This document shows, one piece after another, positions 26,806 through 36,528 of a stretch of 64,000 nt of DNA (positions are counted from its first letter, which is position 1; every line of letters begins with the position of its first letter). The notes under the pieces were generated by a model that had not been told where the DNA came from, did not search any database, and was given only the letters and a program-made list of their open reading frames with translations. Origin of the DNA: Granulosicoccus sp947495035 (GTDB lineage Bacteria > Pseudomonadota > Gammaproteobacteria > Granulosicoccales > Granulosicoccaceae). A program made the translations under genes and the position numbers. The stretch lies in the NCBI RefSeq assembly GCF_050589605.1, contig NZ_JBNGOO010000010.1, one strand, 5' to 3'.

Positions 26806-28017
26806 GTGAATACCGGATTCTTCAACAGCATCCCGAGGACCTCTCACTTCACCGGTGTGGTGGACGGCAAGAACTTCTTTCCTGCGCCTGAAAACTGGGT
26901 CATCGTCATCACGGACATTCGCAGCTCGACTCGCGCAGTCGCCGAAGGTCGCTACAAGGATGTCAACATGATCGGTGGTGCGGCCATCTGCGCCGTGCGC
27001 AACGCCACGGGTTTGCGTGACTGGCCCTTTGTCTTTGGCGGAGACGGTGCCACCCTGCTGCTCGATTCCGCCTACCAGGCCGATGTCGAGGCTGCCCTGG
27101 TGCGTACCCGTTCCCTTGCCAGAGACGATTTCCAGCTGGACCTGCGCATCGCCTTCGTCCCGATTCGTGAGGTTCGCCAACGCGGCCGGGATGTTCTGGT
27201 CGCGCGGCACGAAGTCTCTCCGGGAAACTCACTGGCCCTGTTCGGAGGAGGCGGTGTCGAACTGGCCGAAGCACTGATCAAGAACGAACAGACATCGTCA
27301 CGCTATGTCGTGCCTGAATACTCGCTACCCGGCCTGCCTGACCTGACCGGCCTTTCCTGTCGCTGGGAACCTCTACACTCGCAGAAAGGTCGCATTGTCT
27401 GTTTGCTGGTGAAATCCCAGGCTGCCGACTTCAAACAGCGGCAAGCGATCACCTCGGCATTTCTCGACAATCTCGCGGCACTCATTGGCCCCGAACTCGA
27501 CCAGGCCAGCCCCGTCAGTGTCGGGTCGCTGCGATTTCGCTGGCCACCCAAGGGTCTGGCGGCGGAAGCCAGGGCCACACGGGCGAAGAAATCCTATGGA
27601 CGTCGACTGGCACAACTTTATGTTCAGAGTTTCCTGCAGTGGATCATGGAACTGTTCGGTCGCCAGGGTGGAAACTACAATCCCGCTCGGTACCGCGAGG
27701 AGATCCGTACCAACAGTGATTTCTGCAAATTCGACGATGTTCTGCGAATGGTGCTCGATTGCACCGAGGAGCAGGTGGCCGGCATACGTCAGCTGCTGGA
27801 CAGAATGCACGCCGCCGGGCAGATCGACTTCGGTATCTTCGAGACCGAGAAGGCGTTGATGACCTGCCTGCTGTTCGATCTGGAATCCAGTCAGCACCTG
27901 CATTTCATCGACGGGGACAATGGCGGATTCTGGTCCGCCGCAAAGGAATACAAGTTGCAAGTGAGCTCCCATGAACCAACGCCAGGCCATGCAGTTGGCG
28001 AGTCCGTCGACTCATGA
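26806..28017 (+). CDS. DUF3095 protein, class III cyclase-like
   Basis: A 403-residue protein starting at GTG. The N-terminal half shows a class III cyclase-like pattern, with VIVITDIRSSTRAV (metal-binding Asp position) and FVFGGDGATLLL (the beta-hairpin position), in the context seen in DUF3095. The second half (about 200-403) has no catalytic motif that I recognise. DUF3095 proteins lack characterised activity; nucleotide cyclisation or binding is an inference from fold. It is followed after 104 bases by a genuine membrane cyclase gene on the same strand, so both probably work in cyclic nucleotide signalling. Confidence 0.75.
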   Translation: MNTGFFNSIPRTSHFTGVVDGKNFFPAPENWVIVITDIRSSTRAVAEGRYKDVNMIGGAAICAVRNATGLRDWPFVFGGDGATLLLDSAYQADVEAALVRTRSLARDDFQLDLRIAFVPIREVRQRGRDVLVARHEVSPGNSLALFGGGGVELAEALIKNEQTSSRYVVPEYSLPGLPDLTGLSCRWEPLHSQKGRIVCLLVKSQAADFKQRQAITSAFLDNLAALIGPELDQASPVSVGSLRFRWPPKGLAAEARATRAKKSYGRRLAQLYVQSFLQWIMELFGRQGGNYNPARYREEIRTNSDFCKFDDVLRMVLDCTEEQVAGIRQLLDRMHAAGQIDFGIFETEKALMTCLLFDLESSQHLHFIDGDNGGFWSAAKEYKLQVSSHEPTPGHAVGESVDS

Positions 28018-28121
28018 TGGTCAGCCCCCCTGCCCGTACGACACGCCCACGCCTCGCATGACCCGGCATTCGTGCCACACTTGGCTCGTGGACCGATCGG
28101 ACCGTAACAGGAAAACCTGAT

Positions 28122-29501
28122 TTGCCGGATAACTCTTACAGATCAGCTGCCCGCAGTCTGCTTGACAGCTTCAGGTCGAAACATGTCTGGTTCTTCAGCG
28201 GCAGAGAGTATGCAGCCCTGCCCGAGTCCCTGCGCACCGCCATCGAAGAGCAGCAGCACGGCAGCGAACGGCTGATCAGCTGGATTCAGCTGTCCATTCT
28301 GCTGGTCTTCGCCACGCTGTATGCGGCAGCGCCCAATACCCTGCCCGTCGACGGCAAATTCGAGCCGGTTCCGATCTTCCTGAGTGCCTGGTGTCTGTTT
28401 GCCTGCGCGCGTCTGTATCTGACCTACAAGATTCGTCTGAACTACCCCTTGCTGGTCATCTCGGTACTGGTTGACATGGCCTTGTTGATGGGCCTGATCT
28501 GGTCGTTTCACCTGCAGTACATGCAGCCTCCCTCCTTCTACCTGAAATCGCCGACTCTGCTCTATGTCTTCATCTTCATTGCCTTGCGTGCGCTGCGATT
28601 CGAGCCTGGCTTCGTACTGATATCCGGTATCGTGGCAGCGCTTGGCTGGTCCCTGCTGGTGTTGCTGGCGGTCATCGCCGAGTCGCCCCAAACCATCGTG
28701 ACCCGCGACTACGTGGTCTATCTGACCTCCAACCAGGTTCTGATCGGCGGCGAGCTGGACAAGATCATTTCGATCCTCATGGTGACCATCATCCTGACAC
28801 TGGCCGTTGCCCGAGGCAGGCGACTGCTGATTCAGGCCATCGTGGAAGGCCGCACGGCGGAGAGTCTGTCACTGTTTGTCCCACAGGGAGTGGCAGAGCA
28901 GATCACCAAGACCAGTGGACCACTGATCGATGCTCAGACCGAAACGCGTGAAGCCAGCATTCTGTTTGTCGATCTTGTCTCTTTCACCAACCTGGCCGAG
29001 CGCCTGCCACCGGAGACCCTGATAAGCACACTGAACGAATTCTTCAGCCTCATCTCGGAGCCGATAGAACGCAATCATGGAGTGATCAATCAGTTCCAGG
29101 GGGACGCCATTCTGGCAAGCTTCAATCTGCCAACCCGTGATCTGCACCACGCGACGCATGCTGTCAGAGCGGCCATTGAAATTCAGGAATTACTGCAACG
29201 GCACCGATTTACCGGTGGTATCACGCTCTCGATACGTGCCGGGGTGAATACCGGCACCATCGTTGGTGGATTCATCGGCACAGCGGACCGCTTGAGCTAC
29301 ACCGTTTATGGTGACGATGTGAATATCGCCGCCAGACTGCAACAACTGGGCAAGCAGTACGACGCCAACAATCTGATCTCGTCGAGAACACGGCAACTGT
29401 GCGACCCGAAGATATTCCGGTTTACCCGAAAAGGCAGCGAAATACTCAGAGGTCGCAGCAAGCCGGTCAAGATCTACGAAGCACGCAAACGGCACCCCTG
29501 A
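28122..29501 (+). CDS. Membrane-bound class III adenylate/guanylate cyclase
   Basis: A 459-residue protein. Residues 45-235 contain about six hydrophobic helices, resembling a MASE-type sensor. The catalytic domain (about 280-445) begins ASILFVDLVSFTNLAERLP with the first metal Asp, has the second Asp in NQFQGDAILASF, and the transition-state region YTVYGDDVNIAARLQQL with Asn and Arg. The intact catalytic residues predict cAMP (or cGMP) synthesis. The start used is TTG 28122 with an AGGAAAA upstream. It is convergent with the giant kinase-cyclase gene. Confidence 0.88.
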   Translation: MPDNSYRSAARSLLDSFRSKHVWFFSGREYAALPESLRTAIEEQQHGSERLISWIQLSILLVFATLYAAAPNTLPVDGKFEPVPIFLSAWCLFACARLYLTYKIRLNYPLLVISVLVDMALLMGLIWSFHLQYMQPPSFYLKSPTLLYVFIFIALRALRFEPGFVLISGIVAALGWSLLVLLAVIAESPQTIVTRDYVVYLTSNQVLIGGELDKIISILMVTIILTLAVARGRRLLIQAIVEGRTAESLSLFVPQGVAEQITKTSGPLIDAQTETREASILFVDLVSFTNLAERLPPETLISTLNEFFSLISEPIERNHGVINQFQGDAILASFNLPTRDLHHATHAVRAAIEIQELLQRHRFTGGITLSIRAGVNTGTIVGGFIGTADRLSYTVYGDDVNIAARLQQLGKQYDANNLISSRTRQLCDPKIFRFTRKGSEILRGRSKPVKIYEARKRHP

Positions 29502-29620
29502 ATCCGGGGCCTGCAGACCCACTTGCCGGGAGAATCATGAGCGCAGGGGAATCTCCTGCGGCGCTCCCGAGCGTTGCCCTCAGGTCAGACTGTGTCCGGT
29601 GAGCTGTGCGGGAACCTGCC

Positions 29621-32600
29621 TCAGGTTTGCCCCTCCTCGGGAACCAGCCGGGTACTTTCCTCATGATCGGACAGGTTGACGGCACGACGCGTCCTGACGC
29701 CGAGCAGGCGTCGCTGGGCCTCTGCAGGCATGGCGGTGAAACGCAGAATGAATCGCCCTGCCCGGGACGATCGCCGCAGCACCTTGCCGTAAATTCCGGT
29801 AATCATCGGTGCATCGTCAGCGGCGTCCAGTTCCAGCCACAGATCGGTAAAAGGCGGCGGCATCGAGCGACACTGGATCTCGGCTTCCCGGGCAGACAGA
29901 CCCATCATGACACCCCGCCGTGTGCGCCCTTCCAGCATCTTGCCCTCCAGATGGCGGAAACCCAGCGGCAACCCCCGGCTCAGCTCTACCCAGGCATCCG
30001 ACGGCTCCGGCAGTCGCAGATCGTGGTTGCCCAGCAGTCCCCTGACATCAAACAGCTGCACCGGATTCGTGGCCCCCTTGGGTTCGACGCTACCGATATC
30101 GACCAACTGCAAGGGCGACTGGACAGCATCCCGGGTCGACTTCGAGATCAGCACCTGACCACCCACGGTATGACCTTCGATTCTGCCAGCCATGTTGACG
30201 TTGCTGCCAACGACTCCGTACTTGGCCCGTTTCCGTGACCCGATGTTGCCGGCAACCACTTCACCGGTATTGATGCCAATGCCCATCTCCAGCTCGGGCA
30301 GCCCATTCAGCACATTCCAGGCATTCACACGAGCCATCATCAATTGCATCTTCAACGCGCAGGCCACGGCTCGCTCGGCATCATCTGCACGCTGGAAGGG
30401 TGCTCCGAAGATCACCAGGATGGCATCACCGATGAATTCGTCTATCGTGCCGTTGTATTTCTGAATGACCGTGGTCATCTCGCTCAGGTAATTGTTCAGC
30501 AGCTTGACGATGGTTTCAGGATCCAATGAGTCGGAGAATGTCGAAAAGCCCCGCAAGTCGGACATCAGCACCGTCACTGTGGTCTTGCGACCACTGAAAT
30601 CGGGGCCATCGGTGGATTTGAGCAGACTGTCGGCAATCTCGGTGGACAGGTAACGTCCGAAGGTCTGCTCGATGAATCGCGAGTGAAGCTCCAGTTGACG
30701 GGTTCGTTCCCGTACCTTGACCTCCAGGTTTTCCACCAGCTCGGCATTGTTGATCGAGATCGCGATCTGCCCGGAAAGCAGCGACAACAAGCGGGTTCGT
30801 TCCGGCGTGAATGCCGAACTGATCAGTTCGTTTTCGAGATAGACCAGGCCGAGCAACTTGCCCTGACTGAGAATCGGCTGGCACAACAGAGAGCGTGAAC
30901 CCTTGCGTTGCACATAGGAATCTGCCATGAATCGCTCATCGATCTGCGCATCCGCCACGACCACCACATTCTCGGTGCGCGCAGCAAAGTGTATGACCCC
31001 TGCCGGTACCAGTGTACTGCCGTCGACCGAATCGATCGGAATGGACATGAGAACGGAGGCTTGCTCCGAGAGCACACTGGCCTCGGCCTCGATGAACAAT
31101 TCACCGTCTCTGGACAACAGCAGCACGCCACGTTGTGCCCCTGCGTTTTCCATGACGATACCCAGCAGGCGATCCAGCAATCTGGCCAGTACCACCTCGC
31201 CCGACAGGGTCTCTCCGGCCTTGACCAGGGTATTCAGATCCAGGTTTGCCATGGCCAGTTGCCGGGTCGAGAAATCACGTGTGCCGAAAGTCGCCGCTGT
31301 CTGGCCGGCCGAGGCGGTACGGGCATCTCGATACTCGGTCAGCAGCTGCGGGAACTCCAGCTCCAGCTCCTCAACCTTGCGACTGGCTCCCCACATCTGT
31401 AAGGCGTATCTCGCATCTCGCAAGTACATGGCGCCGGCGCGGGAATTCGTGCGCTTGTCCAGACAGAACCTGGCAGCCAGCTCGTTCGCCTGCGCTTCGT
31501 CTTGCAGAAACTGGCCTTCGTGTGCCGCATCAATGGCGCGATCGTACAACTCCAGGGCATCGGCATCCCGATCATCCAGCCGAGCAATCTCGGCCTCCAC
31601 CATCAAGCGCTTGGCCAGAAAGTTCTCGGGACAATGCTCCGCCCATAAAGTCAACTGCGCAAGGTTGTCCGACAGTTGATCCATCGTCCGCATTCGCGTG
31701 TCATCGTCCTGGCCTGCCGCCAGCGCACTGAGCGCCAGTGACTGATAGAGCAGCCGCTCGGCCAGATTCGGGTGATTGACGATATAACTGAGCTTGTCCT
31801 CGATCGCCCGTGTCTCCTCCAGGGCCTCCGCAGGCCTGCCGAACAGATACAAGGCCTGAGCCTTGCGGATCCTGTAGAAGCACAGTGCCATGGCAATCTG
31901 ATGCTCTTCACAGGATTTCAGGAAAGCGCTCTCGTCGATCTCGCCGGCCGAAAAGTCTGCACTGGATCGGCTACGACCCGCCAGTGTGGACAGAACGATC
32001 TGATGAGCAACGATGCAGGCGGTCGCCCCCGGGTTTCTGGTGCGGGCGTTGAAAGCCAGCTGATCGGGTATGCCATCGATGATATCGTCCAGGGGCTTGC
32101 CGGCGAAGGAATCCAGCATGACTCGATACATGACCAGATAACCGGCCCAGAGAATGTCGCCGGAATCCAGCCCTGCGCGATAGCCTCGGTCGATCACCGG
32201 CCTGGAGTGCCGGATGTGTCTGACCCACGGCATCAGCTCGATGCCATGTACCAGGCAGACTGTGGCAGTCGGTGCCTTCCCCGGGAACTTGTCACACAGA
32301 CGCAAGGCCAGCTCTCCAAACTGATAGCCCTCACGGAATCGACCCATATAGGCACCGATGATCAGACCATAGTTGGAAAATGACAAGGCTGAGGTCGGCG
32401 CATTCCCATGTTCCAGTGATATGCCGACCGAAGTACCGACGATCAGCGGAAACAGCTGCTGATTGGACAGAAAGGCTGCAATGGTCAGATGGCGAAGGCA
32501 GCGCTGCGCCAGGGCCATCTCGGCGCTGTCCACGACCGGCCTGTCTATCAGGGAATCGATATCCACACCTTCCATCAGCTGCACGACTCGAGCGATGGCC

Positions 32601-35215
32601 TGTTCACCGGCCGTCTGTACATCGTCCAGCGGCAACTCCACGCCCACCAACTGCAGGGCCCGGCAGCCAGCTTCCAGAGCCTCCTGGTATTCGGTGAGCA
32701 AGGTATGCTGCGCAATACGCGTGAAACAGACCTCCGCCTTCTCCAGATCGCTGCGCGATTTCTCCAATGATTCAAGAACCAGCCTGGAACACTGATTGAA
32801 GTGACCGTTCAGGTATTCCAGCTTAGCCCGCTGGCGAACGATCTCCGAGGTCAGCTCGTAGTGCCGCGTCCAGTCCGGGTCATTGACCAGATCCTGGGCT
32901 GTCACGATCAAGGCCAGCGCCGACTGATAGGCAGTCGCATCGGCCGCCTTGCCTGCGGCCATCAGGTCGAGTTCTGCCAGTGCCAGTTTTTCCTGTTCGT
33001 CCCCGATCAGTTCGCAGCCGTAGTTCAGGTGATCCACCACCTCGAACACTCGTTCCTTCAGTGCCGTCGGCGACAGGGTCTGCTGCAGGCGTCGGCCAAT
33101 GGCCAGATGTACCTGTTTCTGCCGGTTCTTCTCGATCAGACTGTAGGCAGCCTGTTGAATGCGATCGTGCTGAAAACACCAGTCGCGTACCACCAGCGGT
33201 GACAGCACATCGTCCTCATCAGAGGTGGTCAACTGCGTCAGTGGCCGGATCAGCTCTTCGTGCAAGGCCGGACGAAGACTCTCGAACGCCATCTCACGCG
33301 TTGAATGCTGTATCAACGCCAGCGTATCGATATCGAACTGGTTACCGATACACGCCGCCAGTTGCAGGGCTTCCTGAGCCTCCAGCGGCAGGCGCTGCAA
33401 TTTACCCAGCAGCAGGTCGATGACGTTGTCGGTAATGCCAGCTGCCTTGATCGCGTTAAGGTCCCACTGCCAACGTGCCCGCTCAGAGACACTGGAGGCC
33501 TCCTGAGTCAGCAATCCGGCACGCTCGAGATCCAGTAGAAACTGACGCACGAACAAGGGGTTGCCATGCGTTTTCTGCACGATCAGTCTGGCCAGTGACG
33601 TCAGCTGGCCTCTGTCGGCAGACAAGGTGTCCGCCAGCAGGCGCACGATATCCGTCAGTGTCAGCGGTGCCACGGTCATGAACTGCAGGTGACCGCCGCC
33701 CTGTTGTATGTCTTGCAAGGCCAGACTCAACGGGTGCTGTCCATCCACTTCGTTGTCTCGGTAGGCGCCTATCAACAGCAAATGCCTGAGTGCCTCATCG
33801 CAAAGGACTGCCTCCAACAGGCTCAGCGTCGCCGAATCCGCCCACTGCAGATCATCCAGAAACAGAACGATCATGCGCTCCCGACTGCACAGCGTCAGCA
33901 GGAACTGCCTGATGGTTCGCTTGAAGCGATTGGTGGTTTCCGCAAACTCCAGCTCGGGCAACGTCGGCTGGGGCCCGATGACCAGTTCCAGTTCCGGGAG
34001 CACATCCAGAATGAGCTGGGCGTTGGGCGACAACGCTGCCTGCAGGTCCGCGCGCCATTGCTCCAGCCCATCGACGCTCTCTGTCAAAATCTGTCTGACC
34101 AGATCTCGCAGCGCGGCCACCATTCCCGAGTACGGCGTATTGCTCTGCATCTGATCGAATTTCCCGGCGATGAAATAGCCCCGAGCGGCAGTCACCGGTT
34201 TGTGTATCTCGCGAACCAGTGCAGACTTGCCAACGCCCGAATACCCACCGACCAGTATCATCTCGGCACGCCCGTCGCTGGCTCTGTCGAACGCTGCCAG
34301 CAGCTCCTTCACTTCCTTGTCCCGACCATAGAGCCTCTCGGGGATGTGGAAATGCGCCGAGTAGTCACTGCGACCAGCCTCGAACCGTTCCAGTGATTCA
34401 CCCTCCCTGACCGTTTCCAGATCTGCCAGCAGACCCATGGCGCTCTGATAGCGGTTCTCGGCCTTCTTGCTCATCAGCTTGCTGACGATCTTGGACAGCG
34501 GCAGGGGCACATCCGCCTTGCATCGGTGTGCCGGTACCGGTTCCCGGGCAATGTGACTGTGCACCAGTTCCATGAAGTCGACGTTTTCGAAAGGGCGAAC
34601 GCCCGTCAGCATTTCATGAAAAGTGGCTCCCAGCGAATAGAAGTCGCTGCGATAATCCAGCGTCCGGTTCATGCGGCCGGTCTGCTCCGGCGACATGTAG
34701 GCCAGCGTTCCTTCGAGAACCTCCGGGCTACTCAACACCGGCTGTTCACTGGAAAATCGCGTGGCTATCCCGAAATCGATGAACTTGATCTCGCCGGTGC
34801 CCGGATTGATGACAAGATTGGCCGGACAGATATCCTTGTGGACGATGCCGGCCTGGTGAATGTGCTTCAATGCCTCGACCAGCTGAATGGCAGCATCCAG
34901 AAATTCATCGAGCGACAGTGATCGATTGGCCATGAGATCGGCAAGGGACATACCGTCGAAGTCCTCCAGCACCATCAGCAAGGTCTTTTCGTGGCGTCGC
35001 AGCTCGTAACTGTGAATGACTCCCGGCAGATCCAGACTGCGAGTAATCTCGAATTCCCGACGATAGCGCGCCAGCTCCTCCGGCGACGGATAGTCGTTCT
35101 TCAATATCTTGATGACCACCGGCAGTCCGTCGCTGTCTCGACTGGCGCGAACAATCAGGGAGTTCCTGCTCTCGTATAGTCGTTCTCCTGCCTGGAATCC
35201 GGGTATGAATGACAT
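29621..35215 (-). CDS. Ser/Thr kinase - AAA ATPase - GAF - adenylate cyclase signalling protein
   Basis: A 1864-residue multidomain regulator. Kinase domain at about 10-275: Lys in VVIKILK, catalytic loop HKDICPANLV (about 127; HRD reads HKD), and DFG in IDFGIA. ATPase domain at about 285-600: Walker A GGYSGVGKSALV (about 322) and Walker B VLFLDDLQWAD (about 452). A long helical TPR-like region reaches about 1280. GAF domain at about 1310-1480 (RSLLCQPILSQGKLLGLVYLEN). Class III cyclase at about 1540-1720, with LMSDLRGFSTF, FIGDAILVIFG and VVGSNVNMAGRIEG. The tail (about 1750-1850) has a PilZ-like look, uncertain. The ATG at 35215 lies two bases after the halogenase stop, so the protein is translationally tied to the TOMM operon; a longer frame to 35401 overlaps the halogenase gene. 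Confidence 0.85.
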   Translation of the reverse strand: MSFIPGFQAGERLYESRNSLIVRASRDSDGLPVVIKILKNDYPSPEELARYRREFEITRSLDLPGVIHSYELRRHEKTLLMVLEDFDGMSLADLMANRSLSLDEFLDAAIQLVEALKHIHQAGIVHKDICPANLVINPGTGEIKFIDFGIATRFSSEQPVLSSPEVLEGTLAYMSPEQTGRMNRTLDYRSDFYSLGATFHEMLTGVRPFENVDFMELVHSHIAREPVPAHRCKADVPLPLSKIVSKLMSKKAENRYQSAMGLLADLETVREGESLERFEAGRSDYSAHFHIPERLYGRDKEVKELLAAFDRASDGRAEMILVGGYSGVGKSALVREIHKPVTAARGYFIAGKFDQMQSNTPYSGMVAALRDLVRQILTESVDGLEQWRADLQAALSPNAQLILDVLPELELVIGPQPTLPELEFAETTNRFKRTIRQFLLTLCSRERMIVLFLDDLQWADSATLSLLEAVLCDEALRHLLLIGAYRDNEVDGQHPLSLALQDIQQGGGHLQFMTVAPLTLTDIVRLLADTLSADRGQLTSLARLIVQKTHGNPLFVRQFLLDLERAGLLTQEASSVSERARWQWDLNAIKAAGITDNVIDLLLGKLQRLPLEAQEALQLAACIGNQFDIDTLALIQHSTREMAFESLRPALHEELIRPLTQLTTSDEDDVLSPLVVRDWCFQHDRIQQAAYSLIEKNRQKQVHLAIGRRLQQTLSPTALKERVFEVVDHLNYGCELIGDEQEKLALAELDLMAAGKAADATAYQSALALIVTAQDLVNDPDWTRHYELTSEIVRQRAKLEYLNGHFNQCSRLVLESLEKSRSDLEKAEVCFTRIAQHTLLTEYQEALEAGCRALQLVGVELPLDDVQTAGEQAIARVVQLMEGVDIDSLIDRPVVDSAEMALAQRCLRHLTIAAFLSNQQLFPLIVGTSVGISLEHGNAPTSALSFSNYGLIIGAYMGRFREGYQFGELALRLCDKFPGKAPTATVCLVHGIELMPWVRHIRHSRPVIDRGYRAGLDSGDILWAGYLVMYRVMLDSFAGKPLDDIIDGIPDQLAFNARTRNPGATACIVAHQIVLSTLAGRSRSSADFSAGEIDESAFLKSCEEHQIAMALCFYRIRKAQALYLFGRPAEALEETRAIEDKLSYIVNHPNLAERLLYQSLALSALAAGQDDDTRMRTMDQLSDNLAQLTLWAEHCPENFLAKRLMVEAEIARLDDRDADALELYDRAIDAAHEGQFLQDEAQANELAARFCLDKRTNSRAGAMYLRDARYALQMWGASRKVEELELEFPQLLTEYRDARTASAGQTAATFGTRDFSTRQLAMANLDLNTLVKAGETLSGEVVLARLLDRLLGIVMENAGAQRGVLLLSRDGELFIEAEASVLSEQASVLMSIPIDSVDGSTLVPAGVIHFAARTENVVVVADAQIDERFMADSYVQRKGSRSLLCQPILSQGKLLGLVYLENELISSAFTPERTRLLSLLSGQIAISINNAELVENLEVKVRERTRQLELHSRFIEQTFGRYLSTEIADSLLKSTDGPDFSGRKTTVTVLMSDLRGFSTFSDSLDPETIVKLLNNYLSEMTTVIQKYNGTIDEFIGDAILVIFGAPFQRADDAERAVACALKMQLMMARVNAWNVLNGLPELEMGIGINTGEVVAGNIGSRKRAKYGVVGSNVNMAGRIEGHTVGGQVLISKSTRDAVQSPLQLVDIGSVEPKGATNPVQLFDVRGLLGNHDLRLPEPSDAWVELSRGLPLGFRHLEGKMLEGRTRRGVMMGLSAREAEIQCRSMPPPFTDLWLELDAADDAPMITGIYGKVLRRSSRAGRFILRFTAMPAEAQRRLLGVRTRRAVNLSDHEESTRLVPEEGQT

Positions 35216-35217
35216 GA

Positions 35218-36528
35218 TCAATTCGAGTATGCGCTGTGTGTGACCGGACTCGATGGGTAGTACCCGAGACCGTGCCCGACTTGCGCAAAATTGAGTTCGG
35301 AGAAATTGCCGAAGGGCAGATACCGGGACATCAACGGAAAGACGTCCCGGTTCCACTGCGCCTGATCGTGACATGCCGTCAGCCTGTCCACCGGTAGACA
35401 TCGTGCCGAGTCGATGTAATCACACATCAGCTGGAGATCGCTCGCTACCAGAGGATTGCCGGCGGCGCGTTGCAAGCCCTCCACAGCGTGATCCCAGAAT
35501 GGACTCTGCCACTGTGAACCACAGCTGTAATGCCAGCCGACAAACAGTGAATTGCGCGCGGTATAGGCGCACATCGACGCATTGTAATCATCCACCAGTA
35601 CCCGCTCGATTGCAGTGGCAGGAGGGCAATGACCGATCAGCTCCATCGCCGCCCGAACCTGGACGATGGCAGTACCGATGGCGGTCGCCTCCAGCGGTTC
35701 GATGAACGAGGCGGTGTTGCCGATCCGGAAGACCCGCCCATCACACAGGGTTCGCCGCATGAAATTCGGAAAATCCAGCGCGCCTCGCTCCTGCCAATCG
35801 GTTACGCCCTCATCACCGAGAAAGGCCGCGAAATCCTGTTCCACGGACTCTTCGGAGCTGATCGTCGAATTGAATACGTAGCCACAGTTGATTCGATCAC
35901 GCAGTGGCAGCTGGAATATCCAGCCATGCGCTCTGGCGATGGCTCGAGACTCGGTACATTCCGGGCTCGGAGCAAGCCAGCGCAGCCGCGCGCGGTTGAC
36001 CGGGATCCAGTTCAGGCTCACGATATCTCCAGCCTTCTGCGCCGTGTTGATTTCCTCTCGGGGGAATCCCCGGGCGTCGAAGACAAAGTCGCAGGCCATG
36101 CAACTCCCCCCTGCCAGACGCAAAGTCACCTCGTCCTCCGCGTGTTCGATTGCTTCAACGAATCCATCGATCTGACAGGCCTTGACGTGCTCGGCAATGA
36201 TCTGCACGATTTCACTCGCATCGATGTGATAGCCGATCAGGGTCGACGGCTGAAACCGATTGAAGAACGGCTTTCCGGCCCTCCCCCAGCCTTCGAACAG
36301 CACACCTGTCTTCAGGGTTGCATTACAGCGTTGTGCCAGATCGACGAAGTCCAGGCCCGCAATCTCCTTCAGCCACATAGGAAATCGTGGGGTGGTCCCC
36401 TCTCCGACGCCAATGGTCGGTATGCTGGAATCGAACACATGCAGCAACTGCGCATCAGGCAAAGTGTGACTGACATGAGCCGCGGCTATGTACCCGGCGG
36501 TACCACCACCCAGAACAGCGATTCTCAT
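35218..36528 (-). CDS. Tryptophan-halogenase family flavoprotein
   Basis: A 436-residue FAD protein. The dinucleotide motif GGGTAGY (7-13) and IGVGEGTTP (39-47) are halogenase hallmarks. Lys73 in NATLKTGVLFEGW lies where the catalytic Lys of PrnA/RebH (Lys79) is expected. The second hallmark, WxWxIP, reads GWIFQLPL, a weakened version. FIEPLEATAIG, the C-terminal flavin-binding segment, is intact. It may halogenate an aromatic residue or a small substrate, or act as an FADH2-dependent oxidase. It overlaps the upstream monooxygenase gene by ATGA and is followed after two bases by the kinase-cyclase gene. Confidence 0.8.
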   Translation of the reverse strand: MRIAVLGGGTAGYIAAAHVSHTLPDAQLLHVFDSSIPTIGVGEGTTPRFPMWLKEIAGLDFVDLAQRCNATLKTGVLFEGWGRAGKPFFNRFQPSTLIGYHIDASEIVQIIAEHVKACQIDGFVEAIEHAEDEVTLRLAGGSCMACDFVFDARGFPREEINTAQKAGDIVSLNWIPVNRARLRWLAPSPECTESRAIARAHGWIFQLPLRDRINCGYVFNSTISSEESVEQDFAAFLGDEGVTDWQERGALDFPNFMRRTLCDGRVFRIGNTASFIEPLEATAIGTAIVQVRAAMELIGHCPPATAIERVLVDDYNASMCAYTARNSLFVGWHYSCGSQWQSPFWDHAVEGLQRAAGNPLVASDLQLMCDYIDSARCLPVDRLTACHDQAQWNRDVFPLMSRYLPFGNFSELNFAQVGHGLGYYPSSPVTHSAYSN

